Below are positions 46,001-56,600 of a stretch of DNA of 64,000 nt, piece by piece. A program made the translations under genes and the position numbers. A model generated the notes under the pieces. It did not search any database. It had not been told where the DNA came from and saw nothing but the letters and a program-made list of their open reading frames with translations. Source of the DNA: Odontocerum albicorne (lineage: Eukaryota; Arthropoda; Insecta; Trichoptera; Odontoceridae); contig OX463850.1 of assembly GCA_949825065.1 (NCBI GenBank), positions 808,501 to 872,500 on the forward strand, written 5' to 3'. Each line of letters starts with the position of its first letter. Positions within the stretch are counted from its first letter, which is position 1.

Positions 46001-49000
46001 AGTCGAAAATTTTTTGCGCCATTTAGTCTCTATACTACACTATCAAGTTTCGTCAATTTTTTTTTGTTTGATTTCATATTAATACTTACTGATTATTGAT
46101 CAGCGATATTAAAAACCCTCAAATAACTAAAAATAAAGTGTTTTGTGAGTTGAATATTTTTTGCGCATTTTCGTCTCAATATAAACAACTATCAAGTTTC
46201 GTCAATTTTTTTTTGTTTGATTTCATATTAATACTTACTTATTATTGATAAGCGATATTAAAAACTCTCAAATAACTAAAAATAAAGTGTTTTGTGAGTT
46301 GAAATTTTTTTGCGCATTTTTGTCTCAATATAAACAACTATCAAGTTTCGTCAATTTTTTTTTGTTTGATTTCATATTAATACTTACTGATTATTGATCA
46401 GCGATATTAAAAACCCTCAAATAACCAAAAATAAAGTGTTTTGTGAGTTGAAATTTTTTTGTGCATTTTTGTCTCAATATAAACAACTATCAAGTTTCGT
46501 CAATTTTTTTTTGTTTGATTTCATATTAATACTAACTGATTATTGATCAGCGTTATTAAAAACCCTCAAATAACTAAAAATAAAGTGTTTTGTGAGTTGA
46601 ATATTTTTTGCGCATTTTCGTCTCAATATAAACAACTATCAAGTTTCGTCAATTTTTTTTTGTTTGATTTCATATTAAAACTTACTTATTATTGATAAGC
46701 AATATTAAAAACCCTCAAATAACTAAAAATAAAGTGTTTTGTGAGTCGAAAATTTTTTGCGCCATTTAGTCTCTATACTATCAAGTTTCGTCAATTTTTT
46801 TTTTGTTTGATTTCATATTAATACTTACTGATTATTGATCAGCGATATTAAAAACCCTCAAATAACTAAAAATAAAGTGTTTTGTGAGTTGAAATTTTTT
46901 TGCGCATTTTTGTCTCAATATAAACAACTATCAAGTTTCGTCAATTTTTTTTTGTTTGATTTCATATTAATACTTACTGATTATTGATCAGGGATATTAA
47001 AAACCCTCAAATAACTAAAAATAAAGTGTTTTGTGAGTTGAAATTTTTTTGTGCATTTTTGTCTCAATATAAACAACTATCAAGTTTCGTCAATTTTTTT
47101 TTTGTTTGATTTCATATTAAAACTTACTTATTATTGATAAGCGATATTAAAAACTCTCAAATAACTAAAAATAAAGTGTTTTGTGAGTTGAAATTTTTTT
47201 GCGCATTTTTGTCTCAATATAAACAACTATCAAGTTTCGTCAATTTTTTTTTGTTTGATTTCATATTAATACTAACTGATTATTGATCAGCGTTATTAAA
47301 AACCCTCAAATAACTAAAAATAAAGTGTTTTGTGAGTTGAATATTTTTTGCGCATTTTCGTCTCAATATAAACAACTATCAAGTTTCGTCAATTTTTTTT
47401 TGTTTGATTTCATATTAATACTAACTGATTATTGATCAGCGATATTAAAAACCCTCAAATAACTAAAAATAAAGTGTTTTGTGAGTTGAATATTTTTTGC
47501 GCATTTTCGTCTCAATATAAACAACTATCAAGTTTCGTCAATTTTTTTTTGTTTGATTTCATATTAATACTAACTGATTATTGATCAGCGATATTAAAAA
47601 CCCTCAAATAACTAAAAATAAAGTGTTTTGTGAGTTGAAATTTTTTTGCGCATTTTCGTCTCAATATAAACAACTATCAAGTTTCGTCAATTTTTTTTTG
47701 TTTGATTTCATATTAAAACTTACTTATTATTGATAAGCGATATTAAAAACTCTCAAATAACTAAAAATAAAGTGTTTTGTGAGTTGAAATTTTTTTGCGC
47801 ATTTTTGTCTCAATATAAACAACTATCAAGTTTCGTCAATTTTTTTTTGTTTGATTTCATATTAATACTTACTGATTATTGATCAGCGATATTAAAAACC
47901 CTCAAATAACCAAAAATAAAGTGTTTTGTGAGTTGAAATTTTTTTGTGCATTTTTGTCTCAATATAAACAACTATCAAGTTTCGTCAATTTTTTTTTGTT
48001 TGATTTCATATTAATACTAACTGATTATTGATCAGCGTTATTAAAAACCCTCAAATAACTAAAAATAAAGTGTTTTGTGAGTTGAATATTTTTTGCGCAT
48101 TTTCGTCTCAATATAAACAACTATCAAGTTTCGTCAATTTTTTTTTGTTTGATTTCATATTAAAACTTACTTATTATTGATAAGCAATATTAAAAACCCT
48201 CAAATAACTAAAAATAAAGTGTTTTGTGAGTCGAAAATTTTTTGCGCCATTTAGTCTCTATACTATCAAGTTTCGTCAATTTTTTTTTTGTTTGATTTCA
48301 TATTAATACTTACTGATTATTGATCAGCGATATTAAAAACCCTCAAATAACTAAAAATAAAGTGTTTTGTGAGTTGAAATTTTTTTGCGCATTTTCGTCT
48401 CAATATAAACAACTATCAAGTTTCGTCAATTTTTTTTTGTTTGATTTCATATTAAAACTTACTTATTATTGATAAGCGATATTAAAAACTCTCAAATAAC
48501 TAAAAATAAAGTGTTTTGTGAGTTGAAATTTTTTTGCGCATTTTTGTCTCAATATAAACAACTATCAAGTTTCGTCAATTTTTTTTTGTTTGATTTCATA
48601 TTAATACTTACTGATTATTGATCAGCGATATTAAAAACCCTCAAATAACCAAAAATAAAGTGTTTTGTGAGTTGAAATTTTTTTGTGCATTTTTGTCTCA
48701 ATATAAACAACTATCAAGTTTCGTCAATTTTTTTTTGTTTGATTTCATATTAATACTAACTGATTATTGATCAGCGTTATTAAAAACCCTCAAATAACTA
48801 AAAATAAAGTGTTTTGTGAGTTGAATATTTTTTGCGCATTTTCGTCTCAATATAAACAACTATCAAGTTTCGTCAATTTTTTTTTGTTTGATTTCATATT
48901 AAAACTTACTTATTATTGATAAGCAATATTAAAAACCCTCAAATAACTAAAAATAAAGTGTTTTGTGAGTCGAAAATTTTTTGCGCCATTTAGTCTCTAT

Positions 49001-50568
49001 ACTATCAAGTTTCGTCAATTTTTTTTTTGTTTGATTTCATATTAATACTTACTGATTATTGATCAGCGATATTAAAAACCCTCAAATAACTAAAAATAAA
49101 GTGTTTTGTGAGTTGAAATTTTTTTGCGCATTTTTGTCTCAATATAAACAACTATCAAGTTTCGTCAATTTTTTTTTGTTTGATTTCATATTAATACTTA
49201 CTGATTATTGATCAGGGATATTAAAAACCCTCAAATAACTAAAAATAAAGTGTTTTGTGAGTTGAAATTTTTTTGTGCATTTTTGTCTCAATATAAACAA
49301 CTATCAAGTTTCGTCAATTTTTTTTTTGTTTGATTTCATATTAAAACTTACTTATTATTGATAAGCGATATTAAAAACTCTCAAATAACTAAAAATAAAG
49401 TGTTTTGTGAGTTGAAATTTTTTTGCGCATTTTTGTCTCAATATAAACAACTATCAAGTTTCGTCAATTTTTTTTTGTTTGATTTCATATTAATACTAAC
49501 TGATTATTGATCAGCGTTATTAAAAACCCTCAAATAACTAAAAATAAAGTGTTTTGTGAGTTGAATATTTTTTGCGCATTTTCGTCTCAATATAAACAAC
49601 TATCAAGTTTCGTCAATTTTTTTTTGTTTGATTTCATATTAAAACTTACTTATTATTGATAAGCAATATTAAAAACCCTCAAATAACTAAAAATAAAGTG
49701 TTTTGTGAGTCGAAAATTTTTTGCGCCATTTAGTCTCTATACTATCAAGTTTCGTCAATTTTTTTTTGTTTGATTTCATATTAATACTTACTGATTATTG
49801 ATCAGCGATATTAAAAACCCTCAAATAACTAAAAATAAAGTGTTTTGTGAGTTGAAATTTTTTTGTGCATTTTTGTCTCAATATAAACAACTATCAAGTT
49901 TCGTCAATTTTTTTTTGTTTGATTTCATATTAAAACTTACTTATTATTGATAAGCGATATTAAAAACTCTCAAATAACTAAAAATAAAGTGTTTTGTGAG
50001 TTGAAATTTTTTTGCGCATTTTTGTCTCAATATAAACAACTATCAAGTTTCGTCAATTTTTTTTTGTTTGATTTCATATTAAAACTTACTTATTATTGAT
50101 AAGCGATATTAAAAACCCTCAAATAACTAAAAATAAAGTGTTTTGTGAGTCGAAAATTTTTTGCGCCATTTAGTCTCTATACTACACTATCAAGTTTCGT
50201 CAATTTTTTTTGTTTGATTTCATATTAAAACTTACTTATTATTGATAAGCGATATTAAAAACCCTCAAATAACTAAAAATAAAGTGTTTTGTGAGTCGAA
50301 AATTTTTTGCGCCTTTTAGTCTCAATATATAAGAAACTATAGAGTTTCGTCAATTTTTTTTTGTTTGATTTCATATTAATATTTACTTTTTATTGATAAG
50401 CGATATTAAAAACCCTCAAATAACTAAAAAAAGTGTTTTGTGAGTTGAATAAATAATCCTAGTTCGTTTTATTTTATTTTATTTCATAAAATTTCCATTT
50501 CATCCATGTATGTGGTATCTTACCTTCTGTCGGAGTTACTGCTATACTTTCGTACGGTTCATATGTAT
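37004..50568. mobile_element. giant TIR element filled with a 149-bp satellite (13.57 kb)
   Basis: Bounded by ATACATATGAACCGTACGAA (37004-37023) and its exact reverse complement (50549-50568). CTCA stands directly outside both (37000-37003 and 50569-50572), as a 4-bp target-site duplication would. The interior is almost entirely a tandem array that starts within a base or two of the left repeat and ends about 100 bp before the right one. No transposase, so if mobile it is non-autonomous. 4-bp duplications occur with several cut-and-paste superfamilies; none can be named from 20 bp. Confidence 0.72.
37024..50447 (+). repeat. satellite array, about 90 monomers of about 149 bp
   Basis: CCTCAAATAACTAAAAATAA recurs every 148-149 bp across the whole span (some monomers 5-8 bp shorter). 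Each monomer has a T run before GTTTGATTTCATATTAA, a short dyad (CTGATTATTGATCAG or CTTATTATTGATAAG), AAAGTGTTTTGTGAGT and TGCGC...GTCTC...ACTATCAAGTTTCGTC. At least three subtypes: GTTGAAATT+GCATTTTTGTC, GTTGAATATT+GCATTTTCGTC, GTCGAAAATT+GCCATTTAGTC with ACTACACTATC. No frame is open across monomers. The period is close to nucleosome length. Confidence 0.99.
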
Positions 50569-50572
50569 CTCA
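50549..50572 (-). repeat. right 20-bp inverted repeat and CTCA duplication
   Basis: TTCGTACGGTTCATATGTAT then CTCA. Exact reverse complement of the left end over 20 bp, with the similarity ending sharply on both sides. Confidence 0.8.
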
Positions 50573-50863
50573 AAGTTAAAAAGGATGGTATCTCATCCAT
50601 AATACAGCCTCCGTAGTAGGACACTCTTCAACGATGTGACCATTTGAGTATAATAACAAATCATAAAATCCCGCTTGATTGCACTGCACTCATTACAACG
50701 CGGCCGCGCCGACTCTGCAGACTGGTTTCGCTTTCTGCCTTTACCTTTAGCGGTGAGGCTCGATAAATTTAAATACATGATTTAAATGAAAAGGATGCTT
50801 TGAAGCCGAGTGCCAGTGCTTAGTTTATAAGCGAAATTAAGTGTTGCTGTGTGATGTTGATAA

Positions 50864-50941
50864 ATGGCTACAGATACCGCTGAGGAATGCTCAACGTTTA
50901 TTTTAAGCCACGTTGATTTCGTGAATTTTGAAGCTTTCAAG
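50864..50941 (+). CDS. candidate first coding exon of an unknown host gene
   Basis: ATG at 50864 in a good context (A at -3, G at +4) opens 26 codons: MATDTAEECSTFILSHVDFV then NFEAFK, followed by GTATTATAT, which could be a 5' splice site after AAG. Without splicing the frame ends nine codons later. Codons look ordinary and the stretch is outside every repeat family I recognised. I do not recognise the protein, and no second exon was found in the following repeats, so this rests only on start context, composition and the donor-like junction. Confidence 0.25.
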
Positions 50942-51109
50942 GTATTATATCCATATCTCAACATTTAAATACTAAATTATGTTCTATTGTTATCGTTAAA
51001 TAGGTTTATTCATCGTATCGATTTCTTGTCTTCAGGATTTCAAATCTATGTTAGTTATATGACAATATTTTTAACAATCATAGATTGTACACTTTAGTTT
51101 TTTCAATGA

Positions 51110-51620
51110 AATATATTTTTTTTTGCACATGACAAGAAATATACACAATTTGTGAAAAAACAACAGGTAATTTAATTTGCACATACAGTTTTAATGGATC
51201 TGGGTTTGTTGGCTTTCATTTGTCGTATCCCCAGTAAACTAGGCTTTTGCCTGTATCTCACTGAGGATATTTAGCATGAAAAAATAAATCGATACTTCTT
51301 TCCGATTTTTGATTACACAAAAACAAAACCCCGTTTCACGTTCTCATCAACCTGACAAACAGTGACACTCAATTACAACTGGAAACATCATGCGAAATTA
51401 AACTCCTCACACATCATCACTCCAGAAAGACCAAAAATATTCATCCCACAATATACCGCACACAATCATTAGAATAAAAATAAAAAACATACAGAAACAC
51501 AAAAACAACAAAATTTAAAACAACAAGAAGAAACCCACACTCACGAGCCCACACAATTTTTTTTCACACGTCATTCATCCTGAAAGCCCTAGTACTCAAA
51601 ATCTTGTCGCAATTTATAAA
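51110..51620 (-). mobile_element. nLTR-B, uninterrupted copy
   Basis: Same landmarks as 34178-35950 in the same order: GCACATGACAAGAAATATAC, CCCAGTAAACTAGGC, TGCCTGTATCTCACTGAGGA, CGTTCTCATCAACCTGAC, CACACTCACGAGCCCACAC, TCTTGTCGCAAT. Serves as the empty-site reference for the mariner insertion. Confidence 0.78.
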
Positions 51621-51710
51621 ATACACTCTTATATAACTAGTCATATTCCAGTCATAAGACCAGTTTTACTTTTCAAATATGATTGAAAATTTAAACATTC
51701 TTTAATTTAG

Positions 51711-51894
51711 TTGAAAACATGTATGTAACCCAACTTGTTTCAAGTCATACGCGATTTATCATCTTGAGGGATATTCCTTACTAACTCTGACCCAAGTATT
51801 CATGTTTCAAGTCATTTACGAGTACGTCTCATCTACCCCTGAAGATGAGCCGCGTATGACTTGAAACTAGCTGGGTTATAATATGTATTTTCAA
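51711..51894. mobile_element. fold-back element of a second type
   Basis: Arms of about 58 bp (51711-51770 and 51836-51894), imperfect: GTTTCAAGTCATACGCG against CGCGTATGACTTGAAAC, and TGTAACCCA against TGGGTTATA. The right arm has CTGAAGATGAG at 51839 and GAAAC at 51863. Similar layout to copies 1-3 of the first type but different sequence. Confidence 0.7.
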
Positions 51895-52168
51895 ATGGAT
51901 TATACGGTGTTCCATTTAATTATTAATTATGTTGAGTTAACATGAATTATCATCATTCAGGTATTATTATAGCATTAGGTTTTCTTATTATTTAGTCAGG
52001 CATTCCTGTAACAATTTAAAGAAAATATAATATGCACGACTCTACTGTAGTACTACTAAATAATTCAGAGTATTTGGAAAGTGCATTTTGACATGTAACT
52101 ATAAATGAATGGACAATTAAGTACGAGTAGATGGAGAAACATTGTACGGTGATGGACATTTATAATGC

Positions 52169-53258
52169 AGTAAAAACTATATGTGGCGTGTAGAGGACAT
52201 TGAAACAAAACTATATGTGGCGTGTAGAAGATATTCAAAGAAAACTATATGTGGCGTGTAGATGATATTCAAAGAAAACTATATGTGGCGTGTAGAGGAT
52301 ATTCAAAGAAAACTATGATATATGTGGCACGTACAGGACATTCAAAGAAAACTATATGTAACGTGTAAAAGATATTAAAAAAAACTATGATATGCGAGTA
52401 TGTGTCGTGTAGAGGATATTAAAAAAAACTATATGTGGCGTGTAGAGGATATTCAAAGAAAACTATATGTGGCGTGTAGAGGATATTCAAAGAAAACTAT
52501 TTGTGACGTGTAGAGGACATTCAAAGAAAACTATATGATATGTGGCGTGTAGAAGATGTTCAAAGAAAACTATATGTGGCGTGTGGAGGATATTCAAAGA
52601 AAACTATATGTGGTGTGTAGAAGATATTCAAAGAAAACTATATGTGGCGTGTAGAAGATACTCAAAGAAAACTATATGTGGCGTGTAGAGGACATTCAAA
52701 GAAAACTATATGTGGTGTGTAGAAGATATTCAAAGAAAACTATATGTGGCGTGTAGAGGACATTCAAAGAAAACTATATGTGGTGTGTAGAAGATATTCA
52801 AAGAAAACTATATGTGGCGTGTAGAAGATACTCAAAGAAAACTATATGTGGCGTGTGGAGGATATTCAAAGAAAACTGTTTGTAACGTGTAGAGGACATT
52901 CAAAGAAAACTATATGGTATGTGGCTTGTAGAAGATATTCAAAGAAAACTATATGTGGCGTGTAGAGGACATTCAAAGAAAACTATATGTGGTGTGTAGA
53001 AGATATTCAAAGAAAACTATATGTGGCGTGTAGAAGATACTCAAAGAAAACTATATGTGGCGTGTAGAAGATACTCAAAGAAAACTATATGTGGCGTGTA
53101 GAGGACATTCAAAGAAAAATATATGGGTTGCGTGTAGAGGACATTAAAAAAAACTATATGTGGCGTGAAGAAGATATTCAAAGAAAACTATATGTGGTGA
53201 GTAGAGGACGTTGAAAGAAAACTATATGTGGCGTATAGAGGGCATTCAAAGAAAACAT
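52169..53258 (+). repeat. tandem array, about 32 copies of a 34-bp unit
   Basis: AAAACTATATGTGGCGTGTA then GAGGACATTCAAAG, with variants GAAGATATTC, GAAGATACTC, GGTGTGTAG and inserted GATATG. Some three-unit combinations recur (GGTGTGTAGAAGATATT, GCGTGTAGAAGATACTC, GCGTGTAGAGGACATTC), so multi-unit blocks were copied. Confidence 0.96.
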
Positions 53259-53589
53259 GTTTCAAGGTGTACTCACCCATCTCATACGGGCTTTCTTTTA
53301 CGTGAATTTTATAAAGGCGACTTGCTTTCAGACTTAAAACAGGTACTCGTAGGTTTACAAAACAAAAATTAAAGAAATATAGAAATATATGTAGTACAGT
53401 CCAAAAGTTTTCAACCTTAACAAGTTAGAGGATGTATAGGCAGATATCACGTCGGTCATGCCCCACGCATGATTAGGCGGTATTACAGTAAAACATTGAT
53501 ACCTCTACTCTCAGTAGTATGTCAACTAGAGCCGATAGAGGATTTATTGTTTCATTATAATCCTAAATGTTGAAAATTGTATTATGTAT

Positions 53590-53775
53590 TGCGCGGTTAA
53601 GAAGGGAAAAGCTCGAGAGAAATTAAACGACATTTAGACGCTATCTATGGACAGTCTTTTCCGTCATATTCCACAGTGAAAGATTGATATAAACAGTTTC
53701 GCTTAGGCAGTGAATTGATTGAGGATGACCCTCGTCAAAGCAGATCAATAGAAGCACACACTCTAGAAATTTCAA
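53590..53775 (+). pseudogene. mariner-type transposase N-terminal fragment
   Basis: The plus strand reads GKSSREIKRHLDAIYGQSFP, then SYSTVKD, stop, YKQFRLGSELIEDDPRQSRS, then IEAHT: the DNA-binding region of a mariner-type transposase (REIKxxLDxxYG; STVKDW; EDDPRxGRP). A stop replaces the usual Trp codon. Nothing of the catalytic domain follows; possible end sequences around 53396 and 53900 did not pair convincingly. Confidence 0.75.
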
Positions 53776-54042
53776 AATATTTATTCAGTGTTATTGAAAA
53801 ATTAATTCATCGTTCTGAAATATGTATTGAACTACAGGGCGACAATATTAAAAATACAATATTTTTGTTTCATTCCTTCGCATTATCATTATAAATTATT
53901 GGACTGTCCTAAGTTTATAGAGTTGTCATTATTAAAAAAAATCACACTTAAATTACAGACAAATTAAATACCATAAAAATCACATAAAAGCGAATTTCGA
54001 ATCAGAAACATTTAATTAATATATTATATTATAAATAAATAC

Positions 54043-54240
54043 AGGTTTATTGATAGCAACATAGTATGTACATAATACATTTAGACACATTTCAAGAATA
54101 CATTAAAAAGAGAATACATTAAAAAACACAAGCTATCAAACAGAAGCTATCATAAATAAATAAATAAATAAACTATAGGTTTATTGATAGCAACATAGTA
54201 TGTACAGATTATATTTAAATAACACTTCTAAAACACATAA
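54043..54240 (-). repeat. two direct copies of a LINE-like 3' end
   Basis: GGTTTATTGATAGCAACATA then GTATGTAC occurs at about 54045 and 54176, each preceded by AAATAAATA-type runs. Read on the minus strand these are successive retroposon tails. Confidence 0.7.
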
Positions 54241-54269
54241 ATTGCAGATAATATATTAAATACAGAAGC

Positions 54270-54590
54270 TATCAAAAGGTCTGGGTTCATCTAATAGCAC
54301 CCCCTCGGCCAAGATACACCCCACCAATATAGGGCGAACCCAGCCACGGGGACATCAGATGTTTTTCAGCCCACACCCTTGAACACGTAGAACAAGAATA
54401 TATAAAATAAATAAACACAGAAAATAAATAGATGACAAAAAAAAAATACATTCAAGAGAGAAGACACTAAAAGGTCCGGGCTCATCCCACAAAAATTCCC
54501 CCGGCCGAGATACACCCCAGCAATGTAGGGTGAGCCCGACCGCAAGGGCATCAGGGGGCTTCCATCCCACACCCCCGCATATCTAGATTA
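54270..54590 (-). repeat. duplicated GC-rich 3' unit
   Basis: AGATACACCCCACCAATATA, then GGGCGAACCCAGCC and CATCAGATG (54310-54365), parallels AGATACACCCCAGCAATGTA, GGGTGAGCCCGACC and CATCAGGGG (54505-54560). The two units are about 195 bp apart, separated by AAATAAATAAAC. Probably one element's 3'UTR duplicated or inserted next to itself. The 70-residue minus frames here are by-products. Confidence 0.65.
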
Positions 54591-54854
54591 AATAATAAAT
54601 AAAAAAAAAATAAAAAAACAAAAACGTATGGCAGAAAACAAAATAAAAAGTAAACCCACATATACCACCTCAGGTTAACTGTCAGCAAGAACGAGAAAAA
54701 AAAAAGAAAAGAAAAGCCTCAAAGGAGTCCAAATTTGACATAATGACAAATGGGAAGTAAGATAGTTGAGACAACACTGGAATAGTTAGGCAGTAATACA
54801 TGAAATAGAAAAGCAGTTTTAAAAGAATTAATGAGGAAATAACGCACAAACACG

Positions 54855-55026
54855 TATAGTATCCGGCGGTAAGTAATACACATCGAGCTTAAGAAAGAGA
54901 CTGTCGCTTTGTAGAGCGTCGTCTCTATCGCACGGACTGTTAGCACATCGTACGACAGAGACGACGCTCTACAAAGCGAGTCTCTTTCTTAAGCTCGATG
55001 TGTATTACTTACCGCCGGATACTATA
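54855..55026. repeat. 172-bp near-perfect palindrome
   Basis: Arms 54855-54928 and about 54955-55026 match as reverse complements except for a 2-base indel (ACTGTCGC against ACTCGC) and one or two substitutions near the loop. Contains TATCCGGCGGTAAGTAATAC and GTAGAGCGTCGTCTCT. GC-richer than its surroundings. No terminal repeats of known type. Confidence 0.93.
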
Positions 55027-55454
55027 TGCATAACGAGCTATTCAATAATTTGTAGACACAAAAAATCCCTCATTATGAATCCAAAGGAATCAAGTAAAAA
55101 AGAAGTACGTGAAATAATTTTTAATTGCGTATATTTGATCGAATTTGAGTGTTTATCTTGTGTTTCATCTTATTAAATCAGATCGGTTTTCTAAAAGCCA
55201 TTTTTTTTTATTTTCAGTATATTTTTATGACTTTTATGATATGACATTTTAAGTAATTTCAGTATGAAATGTGTAAATTGTAAAATGTTTCAAAGTATAA
55301 AGAATAAACCCAACACACATGTTGCCTGACACGCTTTAAATAACTTACAAGTCAAGTTTACATGAAACATATTTGTATAAAGACTGTTAGCATGTGTTGT
55401 ATTTTTCCTCATATCAAATTTCTTCCTCGCGTTTCAATTCAATGTAAATACAAG

Positions 55455-55610
55455 TATTAGGTTCTGGAACCAGCTGCCAAATAACATAAGACTCGGTCCA
55501 TCGTTGGCGTATTTTAAAAAGCAGTTTTAAAAGCACTACATGTAATTTGTCTTCAGTGACGTAGCGCGTTTCCTGGTACCCTAACTATCATTCTTCCAAA
55601 TACCAATTCT
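55455..55610 (+). mobile_element. nLTR-C 3' end
   Basis: The plus strand reads FWNQLPNNIRLGPSLAYFKK, a CR1/Jockey-type ORF2 end similar to nLTR-A (WNQL...NIRL.PSLA.FKK), then 3'UTR TCAGTGACGTAGCGCGTTTC. A second scrap of this 3'UTR is at 24335. Confidence 0.7.
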
Positions 55611-55654
55611 TAGCTATTCAAAAATATTTTACTATTAAAATCTTCAAATTATTT

Positions 55655-56250
55655 CTATCTCCTTCCAATCTTACAATTATGTCTTTCTGTCTCCTTCCTT
55701 TCTTACAATTCTGTCTTTCTGTCTCCTTTCTATCTTGCAATTATGTCTCCTTCCTATCTTACAATTCTGCCTTTCTATCTCCTTCCTTTCCTACAATTCG
55801 GTATTTCTGTCTTTTTCCAATCTTACAATTCTGTCTTTCTATCTCCTTCCAATCTTTCAATTATGTCTTTCTGTCTCCTTCCTTTCTTACAATTCTGTCT
55901 TTCTGTCTCCTTTCTATCTTGCAATTATGTATCCTTCCTATCTTACAATTCTGCCTTTCTATCTCCTTCCTTTCCTACAATTCGGTATTTCTGTCTTTTT
56001 CCAATCTTACAATTCTGTCTTTCTATCTCCTTCCTATCTTACAATTCTGTCTTTCTGTCTCCTTCCTATCTTAAAATTCTGTCTTTATGTCTCCTTCCTA
56101 TCTTGCAATTCTGTCTTTCTATCTCCTTCCTATTTTACAATTCTGTATTTCTGTCTCCTTCCTACATTACAATTCTGTCTATCTATCTCCTTCCTATCTT
56201 ACAATTCTGTCTTTCTGTCTCCTTCTAATCTTACAATTCTGTCTTTCAAC
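55655..56250 (+). repeat. CT-rich tandem array, about 18 copies of about 32 bp
   Basis: TCTGTCTTTCTGTCTCCTTC then CTATCTTACAAT, with variants. A 184-bp block is duplicated (55679 and 55863). Three plus frames stay open for 131-193 codons because stops cannot arise from these words; codon by codon there is no start context or homology. Confidence 0.95.
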
Positions 56251-56354
56251 AGTTTATTTTTACTGTGTAAAGTTCTACTGTGGATCTTTCACCCAACACT
56301 GGAATTAAATAAATAATATCCGTAGGTTGAAAGAGATTTTTACACATATGATAA

Positions 56355-56420
56355 ATACTATCAAGCCGTCTCCCTGTTGGGGTAGACAGAGACGAGAGAA
56401 CGCCAGACCATCCTAACTCT
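56355..56420 (-). mobile_element. nLTR-G 3' tail scrap
   Basis: ATCAAGCCGTCTCCCTGTTG, then GGGTAGACAGAGACGAGAG: reverse nLTR-G tail. Confidence 0.6.
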
Positions 56421-56499
56421 CAATATCCTTTTTCCCTCCTTCTCCCTCTTTCTTCCTTATCTCTATTTCTTCCTCTTCTTCTATTCGACACTTTCGTAT

Positions 56500-56600
56500 C
56501 ACCCTTATCCTTATACCCCTGAATGCTAAGTGGAAAAAAATCCCTGTGACATTCGAGGGGAGTAGCACTATAGCAAGCGTGATTGCGCGGCCTGGCACCT
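56500..56600 (-). repeat. SINE-2 copy, reverse
   Basis: CCTTATACCCCTGAATGC, GAAAAAAATCCCTGTGACAT and GATTGCGCGGCCTGGCAC match 22505-22660 and, in reverse, 12697-12845. The B-box segment is partly lost. Confidence 0.6.

Larger units (their letters stand above)
36935..50785 (-). mobile_element. nLTR-D 3' end, split by the 13.6 kb satellite element
   Basis: Right piece 50569-50785, minus strand: SARPRCNECSAIKRDFMICYY, a two-base frame change, then GHIVEECPTTEAVLWMRYHP and a stop, the terminal Cys/His region of a LINE ORF2. Left piece 36935-37003: the remaining 3'UTR (GAGTAATAAACTCATC) and an AAATAAATAAATAAA tail (minus strand). The pieces become continuous if 37004-50568 plus one CTCA copy is removed. 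The family is identified only from these motifs. Confidence 0.6.

Noticed and set aside
37024..50447. Centromeric satellite
   Set aside because: If the organism is a moth its chromosomes are holocentric, and the array is bounded like an insertion; nothing in the sequence points to centromere function.
53396..53920. Complete mariner with both ends around the N-terminal fragment
   Set aside because: ACAGTCCAAAAGTTT on the left and GGACTGTCCTAAG on the right share a word but do not pair as terminal inverted repeats in the right orientation.
55679..56316. Three overlapping open frames of 131-193 codons as a repetitive membrane protein
   Set aside because: They are three frames of the same CT-rich 32-bp tandem array, with no preferred frame, no start context and no homology.
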